Below are positions 58,234 to 64,000 of a DNA stretch of 64,000 bases, piece by piece. The position numbers were made by a program, and so were the translations under genes. Every line of letters begins with the position of its first letter. The first letter of the stretch is position 1. Location: assembly GCA_963717705.1 (NCBI GenBank), contig CAVQWT010000002.1, forward strand, positions 804,277-868,276. Direction: 5' to 3'. Source of the DNA: CAVQWT01 sp963717705. Its GTDB lineage: Bacteria > Pseudomonadota > Gammaproteobacteria > Burkholderiales > Casimicrobiaceae. Below the pieces are notes generated by a model, which worked only from the letters and a program-made list of their open reading frames with translations, had not been told where the DNA came from and did no database searches.

Positions 58234-58529
58234 CGAAAGAAGTTAAGCGGCGCCGCGCCGCCGCCCGCGCGGAGACGGTCCGCCGGCCGGCGTCCGCTTG
58301 AACGGCGGGTTAGGCCCGACGCGATAGCACGGCCACACCGCTTCACCGAAGCACCCATCGGCACGACCTCCCACCGCAGGCGCGATTGCAACGAGCCAAG
58401 CTGGCACCACCGGGCACGCGACCGGTGCCTGGGCGCGGGGCCCCTGCCCAGATTACGGCATGGGCGGGCGAGACGCGACTGCCAGAGCAATTGGGCGCGG
58501 AGCACACGGGATCTCGACGTGAGGCCTAA
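58234..58529 (-). repeat. Repeated gene-less cassette, copy 11
   Basis: 296 bp, attC 58228-58315. Closely related to copy 60011-60306. Confidence 0.85.
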
Positions 58530-58825
58530 CGAAAGAAGTTAAGCGGCGCCGCGCCGACGCCCGTGCGCAGACGGTCCGCTGGCCGGCGTCCGCTTGAACG
58601 GCGGGTTAGGCCCAACGCGATAGCACGGCCACGTCGCTTCACCGAAGCACCCATCGGCATAACCCTTCAACGCAGGCGCGATTGCAACGAGCCAAGCTGG
58701 CACCACCGGACACGCGACCGCTGCTTGGGCGCGGGGCCCCTGCCCACATTACGCCGTGGGCGGGAGAGACGCGACTGCCAGAGCAATTGGGCGTGGGGCA
58801 CACGGGATCTCGACGTGAGGCCTAA
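58530..58825 (-). repeat. Repeated gene-less cassette, copy 10
   Basis: 296 bp, attC 58524-58611. Closest to copy 56981-57277; its right flank reads GCCCAACGCG where most copies have GCCCGACGCG. Confidence 0.85.
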
Positions 58826-59121
58826 CGAAAGAAGTTAAGCGGCGCCGCGCCGCCGCCCGCGCGGAGACGGTCCGCCGGCCGGCGTCCGCTTGAACGGCGG
58901 GTTAGGCCCGACGCGAAAGCACGGCCACACCGCTTCACCGAAGCACCCATCGGGACGACCTCCCAACGCAGGCACGATTGCAACCAGCCAAGTTGGCACC
59001 ACCGGACACGCAACCGGTGCCTGGGCGCGTGGCCCCTGCCCAGATTACGGCATGGGCGGGCGAGACGCGACTGCCAGAGCAAATGGGCGCGGAGCACACG
59101 GGATCTCGACGTGAGGCCTAA
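58826..59121 (-). repeat. Repeated gene-less cassette, copy 9
   Basis: 296 bp, attC 58820-58907. Appears identical to copy 59419-59714, with one other copy between them. Confidence 0.85.
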
Positions 59122-59418
59122 CGAAAGAAGTTAAGCGGCGCCGCGCCGCCGCCCGCACGGAGCCGGTCCGCCGGCCGGCGTCCGCTTGAACGGCGGGTTA
59201 GGCCCGACGCGATAGCACGGCCACACCGCTTCACCGAAGCACCCATCGGCACGACCTCCCAACGCAGGCACGATTGCAACGAGCCAAGTTGGCACCACCG
59301 GACACGCGACCGTTGCCTAGGCGCGGGGCCCCTGCCCACATTGCGCCGTGTGCGGGCGAGACGCGACTGCCAGAGCAATTGGGCGTGCGGGCACACGTGA
59401 TCTCGACGTGAGGCCTAA
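59122..59418 (-). repeat. Repeated gene-less cassette, copy 8
   Basis: 297 bp, attC 59116-59203. Near-identical to copy 57278-57573. Confidence 0.85.
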
Positions 59419-59714
59419 CGAAAGAAGTTAAGCGGCGCCGCGCCGCCGCCCGCGCGGAGACGGTCCGCCGGCCGGCGTCCGCTTGAACGGCGGGTTAGGC
59501 CCGACGCGAAAGCACGGCCACACCGCTTCACCGAAGCACCCATCGGGACGACCTCCCAACGCAGGCACGATTGCAACCAGCCAAGTTGGCACCACCGGAC
59601 ACGCAACCGGTGCCTGGGCGCGTGGCCCCTGCCCAGATTACGGCATGGGCGGGCGAGACGCGACTGCCAGAGCAAATGGGCGCGGAGCACACGGGATCTC
59701 GACGTGAGGCCTAA
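59419..59714 (-). repeat. Repeated gene-less cassette, copy 7
   Basis: 296 bp, attC 59413-59500. Appears identical to copy 58826-59121. Confidence 0.85.
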
Positions 59715-60010
59715 CGAAAGAAGTTAAGCGGCGCCGCGCCGGCATCCGCGCTGAGCCGGTCCGCCGGCCGGCGTCCGCTTGAACGGCGGGTTAGGCCCGA
59801 CGCGATAGCGCGGCCACACCGCTTCACCGAAGTCCCCATCGGCACGACCTCCCACCGCAGGCGCGATTGCAGCCAGCCAAGTTGGCGCCACCGGACACGC
59901 GACCGGTGCCTAGGCGCGGGGCCCCTGCCCACATTGCGCCGTGTGCGGGCGAGACGCGACTGCCAGAGCAATTGGGCGCGGAGCACACGGGATCTCGACG
60001 TGAGGCCTAA
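59715..60010 (-). repeat. Repeated gene-less cassette, copy 6
   Basis: 296 bp, attC 59709-59796. The most diverged in the attC loop (GGCATCCGCGCTGAG). Confidence 0.85.
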
Positions 60011-60306
60011 CGAAAGAAGTTAAGCGGCGCCGCGCCGACACCCGCACGGAGCTGGTCCGCCGGCCGGCGTCCGCTTGAACGGCGGGTTAGGCCCGACGCG
60101 ATAGCACGGCCACACCGCTTCACCGAAGCACCCATCGGCACGACCTCCCACCGCAGGCGCGATTGCAACGAGCCAAGCTGGCACCACCGGGCACGCGACC
60201 GGTGCCTGGGCGCGGGGCCCCTGCCCAGATTACGGCATGGGCGGGCGAGACGCGACTGCCAGAGCAATTGGGCGCGGAGCACACGGGATCTCGACGTGAG
60301 GCCTAA
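60011..60306 (-). repeat. Repeated gene-less cassette, copy 5
   Basis: 296 bp, attC 60005-60092. Unique part matches copy 58234-58529; attC loop differs. Confidence 0.85.
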
Positions 60307-60602
60307 CGAAAGAAGTTAAGCGGCGCCGCGCCGCCGCCCGCGCGGAGGCGGTCCGCCGGCCGGCGTCCGCTTGAACGGCGGGTTAGGCCCGACGCGAAAG
60401 CACGGCCACGCCGCTTCACCGAAGGACCCATCGGCACGACCTCCCAACGCAGGCGCGATTGCAACCAGCCAAGCTGGCACCACCGGACACGCAACCGGTG
60501 CCTGGGCGCGGGGCCCCTGCCCACATTACGATATGGACGCGCGAGACGCGACTGCCAGAGCAATTGGGCGCGGAGCACACGGGATCTCGACGTGAGGCCT
60601 AA
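60307..60602 (-). repeat. Repeated gene-less cassette, copy 4
   Basis: 296 bp, attC 60301-60388. Related to copy 57574-57869. Confidence 0.85.
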
Positions 60603-60898
60603 CGAAAGAAGTTAAGCGGCGCCGCGCCGCCGCCCGCGCGCAGACGGTGCGCCGGCCGGCGTCCGCTTGAACGGCGGGTTAGGCCCGACGCGATCGCACG
60701 GCCGCACCGCTTCACCGAAGCACCCATCGGCACGACCTCCCAACGCAGCCGCGATTGCGACGTGCCAAGCTGGCACCACCGGACACGCGACCGCTGCCTG
60801 GGCGTGGGGCCCCTGCCCACACTACGCGGTGTGCGGGCGAGACGCGACTGCCAGAGCAATTGGGCGCGGAGCACACGGGATCTCGACGTGGGGCCTAA
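60603..60898 (-). repeat. Repeated gene-less cassette, copy 3
   Basis: 296 bp, attC 60597-60684. Contains private substitutions (GGTGCGCCGG in attC). Confidence 0.85.
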
Positions 60899-60982
60899 CG
60901 AACTAGGTGAGAGGCGCGCCGCCACCGCGGCACGGAAGAAGAACGCACACACCGGCGCGTCCGCTCGACCACCCGGTTAGGG
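60893..60982 (-). repeat. attC site of the coding cassette inside the repeat block
   Basis: Left core GCCTAAC (60893-60899), right core GTTAGGG (60976-60982), 90 bp. The CCCTAAC/GTTAGGG variant matches the left core at 61289-61295, as expected if both come from the same circular cassette. Confidence 0.8.
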
Positions 60983-60992
60983 CACCGTACTG

Positions 60993-61280
60993 TCACGACC
61001 TGACCCATCCGCTGCCGATCGCAAGAATGTTGTAGAAGAGTGCGCAAATCGCGGCAAGAGTGACAACGAAGCCGATCAGGTTGAGATTGAAATGGGCGCT
61101 ACGGAACCATCCGCTTAGCGCGACAAAGTAGCCAGTAATCCAGCGATCATCGCTTGTGGACAAGCCCGCATCTTCAAGCATTTGGCCCCAGTCGCGAAAG
61201 AAATAGCGGAAGAGAGGGCGCACAAAGGCAATGGTTACCAAAGCCGCGACGGCGAAAAGTACAGGGTGGCCGATCTCCAC
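60993..61280 (-). CDS. Membrane protein (cassette gene within repeat block)
   Basis: 95 aa. VLFAVAALVTIAFVRPLFRYFFRDWGQMLEDAGLSTSDDRWITGYF, a second TM GFVVTLAAICALFYNILA. Unrecognised. Start GTG 61280, close to the boundary. It interrupts the gene-less repeats. Confidence 0.7.
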   Translation of the reverse strand: MEIGHPVLFAVAALVTIAFVRPLFRYFFRDWGQMLEDAGLSTSDDRWITGYFVALSGWFRSAHFNLNLIGFVVTLAAICALFYNILAIGSGWVRS

Positions 61281-61294
61281 CTGAGGTGCCCTAA

Positions 61295-61590
61295 CGAAAG
61301 AAGTTAAGCGGCGCCGCGCCGCCGCCCGCGCAGAGCCGGTCCGCCGGCCGGCGTCCGCTTGAACGGCGGGTTAGGCCCGACGCGATAGCACGGTCACACC
61401 GCTTCATCGAAGCACCCATCGGCACGACCTCCCAACGCAGGCACGATTGCAACCAGCCAAGTTGGCACCACCGGACACGCGACCGATACCTGGGCGCGGG
61501 GCCCCTGCCCACATTACGACATTGGCGCGCGAGACGCGACTGCCAGAGCGATTGGGCGCGGAGCACACGGGATCTCGACGTGAGGCCTAA
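61295..61590 (-). repeat. Repeated gene-less cassette, copy 2
   Basis: 296 bp, attC 61289-61376. Appears identical to the next copy, 61591-61886: an exact tandem duplication. Confidence 0.85.
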
Positions 61591-61886
61591 CGAAAGAAGT
61601 TAAGCGGCGCCGCGCCGCCGCCCGCGCAGAGCCGGTCCGCCGGCCGGCGTCCGCTTGAACGGCGGGTTAGGCCCGACGCGATAGCACGGTCACACCGCTT
61701 CATCGAAGCACCCATCGGCACGACCTCCCAACGCAGGCACGATTGCAACCAGCCAAGTTGGCACCACCGGACACGCGACCGATACCTGGGCGCGGGGCCC
61801 CTGCCCACATTACGACATTGGCGCGCGAGACGCGACTGCCAGAGCGATTGGGCGCGGAGCACACGGGATCTCGACGTGAGGCCTAA
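61591..61886 (-). repeat. Repeated gene-less cassette, copy 1 (nearest attI)
   Basis: 296 bp, attC 61585-61672. Appears identical to 61295-61590. Confidence 0.85.
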
Positions 61887-62253
61887 CGAAACGAGGTAAC
61901 CGGCGCGCCGATTAACGCTGACAAGAACGATTCCCTAAACGGCGCGTCCGAGTTGACCGCCGGGTTAGGCCACGGTGCCGCACTCATTGCTTCGGCTCGG
62001 GAATGTCGTTGCAAATGGCGCAGTGTTGGCCTTTGCGCGAGCGATAAATTCGTGTGGCCGTGAACACGGCGCTGGCGAGAAGGCCCCAACCAAGAGCAAA
62101 TGACAATGCCTGGGCGAGCTCGTGACCCTTGAGCAGTTCGACCGTCGTCAAGACCGCAAACGCGACGAAGGCAACGAAGAGAAAGCGTTTGATCCAGAAC
62201 GTACGGCCCATATTGGTACTGCCTTTCTGCGTACAGAGTTAAAAGTGGCCTAA
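61887..62253 (-). repeat. Triplicated two-TM-protein cassette, copy 3
   Basis: 367 bp, attC 61881-61970. Carries a three-base insertion in the leader (GCGTACAGAG) and several substitutions relative to copies 1 and 2. Confidence 0.85.
61984..62211 (-). CDS. Two-TM protein of triplicated cassette, copy 3
   Basis: 75 aa. Thr at residue 4 (base 62202) and Leu for Val in GWGLLAS; otherwise the same protein as copies 1 and 2. ATG 62211. Confidence 0.75.
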   Translation of the reverse strand: MGRTFWIKRFLFVAFVAFAVLTTVELLKGHELAQALSFALGWGLLASAVFTATRIYRSRKGQHCAICNDIPEPKQ

Positions 62254-62331
62254 CGAACTAGTTAACCGGCGACCCGACTGCGGACACGAAGTGCCGCAGG
62301 CGGGGCGTCCGCGTTGAACGACGGGTTAGGC
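62248..62331 (-). repeat. attC site
   Basis: Left core GCCTAAC (62248-62254), right core GTTAGGC (62325-62331), 84 bp, arms CGGCGACCCGACTGC / GCAGGCGGGGCGTCCGC. Confidence 0.8.
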
Positions 62332-62592
62332 GCCACGATCTCGATTGGGGCCGAGCCCCCAACCCAAGCCCGCGCCTACACCGCCGGCGATTGCTCCATA
62401 GATGCTGCCGAAGAATAGTGCGATTGGCCACATAGATGCACCGCCACCTTGATACGGCAACACGAACTCGGCAAACAGTACAAATGCCGGTACGACTGCG
62501 CAGGACGCGAGCCACGCTAGAAACGGATGCCCGATCCGCCAGGCAAATACAAACCCTACAACTCCTGCGAGAGCGATTGCGACGAAGGCCAA
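62326..62592 (-). CDS. Glycine-rich membrane protein (cassette gene)
   Basis: 88 aa. Three hydrophobic segments, the last (FFGSIYGAIAGGVGAGLGWGLG) very Gly-rich. No better start than TTG 62592 was found, 10 bp from the cassette boundary. Stop in attC. Unrecognised. Confidence 0.6.
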   Translation of the reverse strand: MAFVAIALAGVVGFVFAWRIGHPFLAWLASCAVVPAFVLFAEFVLPYQGGGASMWPIALFFGSIYGAIAGGVGAGLGWGLGPNRDRGA

Positions 62593-62596
62593 GGGC

Positions 62597-62659
62597 GCCT
62601 AACGATCAAGCTCAGGGGCGCGCCGCTTTTGGCGCGTCCCCTGCAGCGCCCGGTTGGGC
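62597..62659 (-). repeat. attC site of peroxiredoxin cassette, copy 2 (first cassette)
   Basis: Left core GCCTAAC (62597-62603), right core GTTGGGC (62653-62659), 63 bp. Identical to 48581-48643. Confidence 0.85.
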
Positions 62660-63214
62660 GTTCTGGCGTAACCAGGCCAGAACATCAGCCGCGTTCTGAT
62701 CGGGAGGAAAGACTGGATAGAACACCTTCTTGATTTGTCCATTCTCGACAATGAGCGCTAATCGTTTGTACAACTCCATGTCCGCCACATTGAAGGTAGG
62801 TAAACGTAGCAGCTGCTTTAGACGATGTCCGCTGTCGCTTAGCAATTCGAAAGGGAGATGCAGACGATCCCGGGCCTCCCTCTGGTAGTCCGTGGTCTGT
62901 GCGCTCAATCCAAAGACTGATGCATTGAGTGATTTCAGCTCGGCGTAGTGGTCCCGAAAGGAGCAGGACTGAGGCGTGCAACCGCGAGCGCCCGGTATGC
63001 CGTCCCAACCGTCGGGCAACGGCACACCTGGACGCCCGGTCATCGGATACACATAGAGGACAAAGCGTCCGGGTATGGCACTGAGGTCGACGGTCGCGCC
63101 GTTGGTGGCGGCGAGCACAACCTTCGGCAGCGTCATGCCCGGTAAATGGGACGCCGCACCATCGTCAACGGGGCGCGGCAGATCCTTCGGCAGCTCAGAG
63201 AGATTCGTACTCAT
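62612..63214 (-). CDS. Peroxiredoxin (PrxQ/BCP-like), copy 2, first cassette after attI
   Basis: 200 aa, identical in protein and, by eye, in DNA to 48596-49198 across the whole cassette (62597-63242). GCTPQSC motif. As the first cassette it is the most recently inserted and best expressed from the integron promoter. The frame stays open through attI, but ATG 63214 is fixed by comparison with copy 1. Confidence 0.9.
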   Translation of the reverse strand: MSTNLSELPKDLPRPVDDGAASHLPGMTLPKVVLAATNGATVDLSAIPGRFVLYVYPMTGRPGVPLPDGWDGIPGARGCTPQSCSFRDHYAELKSLNASVFGLSAQTTDYQREARDRLHLPFELLSDSGHRLKQLLRLPTFNVADMELYKRLALIVENGQIKKVFYPVFPPDQNAADVLAWLRQNAQPGAAGDAPKAARP

Positions 63215-63235
63215 GTGCCTCCCACGGTTATTGAC

Positions 63236-63393
63236 GCCCAACGAAAAGTCGGGATGGACGCCGAAGCCGCGCACGGCGTCGCTCGTCCGTTTGGATGATG
63301 GCGGGGGGCGGGAAACGCCCCCAGGATCAACGGTGAGGAGTTCATTGGTGGTGCCCAAGTCGTGGCGTCATCGTTTCGCCCGGTTCCGTTGCC
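63236..63393. other. attI and divergent promoter region
   Basis: The junction core GCCCAAC (63236-63242; GTTGGGC in cassette orientation) is where new cassettes join. The remaining 150 bp before intI must hold the intI promoter and probably the cassette promoter. A perfect 7-bp hairpin GGGGGCG-GGAAA-CGCCCCC (63304-63322) lies in it. No convincing sigma-70 or LexA box was seen. Confidence 0.75.
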
Positions 63394-64000
63394 GTGATCC
63401 TGCCCGATCGCCCGCCTGCGTCCGATGCGCCGCCGGAGGTTTCGCCATCCTCCGACACCCCCGTGGGTTCGCCCGCGGGCGCCCGTCCGCGCCTGCTCGA
63501 GCGCGTGCGCGACCGCATCCGCGTCAAGCACTACAGCCTGCGCACCGAGCAGGCGTACGTCGACTGGATTAAACGCTTCATACGATTTCACGGCAAGCGA
63601 CACCCGCTCACGATGGGGGCGGCGGAGGTCGAGGCGTTCCTGTCGCATCTGGCGGTCGAGCGGCAGGTGGCGGCGCCCACGCAGAACCAGGCGAAGGCGG
63701 CGCTGCTGTTCCTCTACGGCGAGGTGCTCGGCGTCGAACTGCCGTGGCTCGACGGCGTGGTGCAGGCGAAGGCGTCGCAGCGGTTGCCGGTGGTGCTGAC
63801 GCGTGACGAGGTGTCGCAGCTGTTGCGGCGGCTGGACGGCGTGCACCGGCTCGTGGGCTGCCTGCTGTACGGCGCGGGCCTGCGGGTGATGGAGGCGCTG
63901 CGGCTGCGGGTGAAGGACGTCGACTTCGTGCGCCGCGAAATCGTCGTGCGCGACGGCAAGGGCGGCAAGGACCGGGTGACGATGCTGCCGCGCGGGACGT
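63394..64000 (+). CDS. intI: Integron integrase, N-terminal 202 residues
   Basis: Tyrosine recombinase of the IntI type, running off the window before the IntI-specific insertion and the catalytic His/Tyr. HYSLRTEQAYVDWIKRFIRFHGKRHP (about 46-71) is the SAM-like arm domain; LLYGAGLRVMEALRLRVKDVDF carries the first catalytic Arg (R164); VRDGKGGKDRVTMLP follows. Start GTG 63394; an in-frame TGA at 63334 limits upstream extension, and no ATG is available. This start adds about 33 Pro-rich residues before the usual IntI start. Divergent from the cassette array. Confidence 0.93.
   Translation, partial: MILPDRPPASDAPPEVSPSSDTPVGSPAGARPRLLERVRDRIRVKHYSLRTEQAYVDWIKRFIRFHGKRHPLTMGAAEVEAFLSHLAVERQVAAPTQNQAKAALLFLYGEVLGVELPWLDGVVQAKASQRLPVVLTRDEVSQLLRRLDGVHRLVGCLLYGAGLRVMEALRLRVKDVDFVRREIVVRDGKGGKDRVTMLPRGT

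Larger units (their letters stand above)
33946..64000. mobile_element. Sedentary chromosomal integron with more than 50 cassettes
   Basis: intI at the right end, attI at 63236-63393 and over 50 attC or attC-like sites leftward to about 34.5 kb, with nearly all genes pointing away from attI. Cassette base composition is lower in GC than the left part of the window. The left boundary is blurred because the outermost attC sites are degraded. The right boundary lies beyond the window. Confidence 0.9.

Noticed and set aside
56981..61886. CRISPR-like repeat array
   Set aside because: Units are about 296 bp with the whole unit conserved, and the ends are attC cores; there is no short repeat/unique spacer pattern and no cas gene.
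63243..63393. LexA (SOS) box controlling intI
   Set aside because: No CTGT-N8-ACAG-like sequence was found; SOS control cannot be claimed from this sequence.
63243..63393. Cassette promoter Pc with defined -35/-10
   Set aside because: Several TTGxxx hexamers are present but none has a plausible -10 at 16-18 bp.

Overview
This window is high-GC proteobacterial chromosome. Codon use, DUF4124-type exported proteins, a Kef-type antiporter and an integron point to a beta- or gammaproteobacterium; the genus cannot be fixed from the sequence. No rRNA or tRNA gene was recognised. It falls into three parts.

Bases 1 to about 4,500 are ordinary chromosome on the + strand: the end of an HD phosphohydrolase gene, a patatin/NTE-like lipase with two cyclic-nucleotide-binding domains, and a CPA2/Kef antiporter coupled to it by stop/start overlap. 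Bases 4,500 to about 33,000 are a long run of small accessory genes, nearly all on the - strand: GNAT acetyltransferases, VOC, SRPBCC, GFA and NTF2-like proteins, cupins, methyltransferases, an ecotin, an orphan encapsulated-ferritin-like protein, a LanC-like protein, a persulfide dioxygenase-rhodanese fusion and a halohydrin-dehalogenase-like SDR. One + strand pair encodes exported paralogues. Three genes here (17.2, 20.6 and 25.8 kb) are each broken by one apparent extra base.

Bases about 34,000 to 64,000 are a sedentary chromosomal integron. The integrase gene intI starts at 63,394 on the + strand and runs off the window. attI lies just to its left, and more than 50 gene cassettes extend leftward with their genes on the - strand, away from attI, as expected for transcription from an integron promoter. 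Cassettes are separated by attC sites, mostly with cores GCCTAAC/GTTAGGC on the + strand. Sites near attI are canonical; toward the far end many carry GAC/GTC cores or are truncated. Cassette products include a peroxiredoxin (two identical copies 14 kb apart), a SugE/Gdx-type SMR exporter, PaiB, a PliI-like lysozyme inhibitor, c-type cytochromes, GFA, VOC and GNAT proteins, methyltransferases and many small membrane proteins.

The most unusual part is 56,981-61,886. Fourteen copies of one approximately 296-bp cassette without a recognisable gene sit there, some identical, interrupted by only two coding cassettes. A two-TM-protein cassette occurs three times in or next to this block. Other oddities are a three-gene divergent cassette with its own MerR regulator, a cassette whose gene faces backwards, and cassette genes that have lost a canonical start codon.
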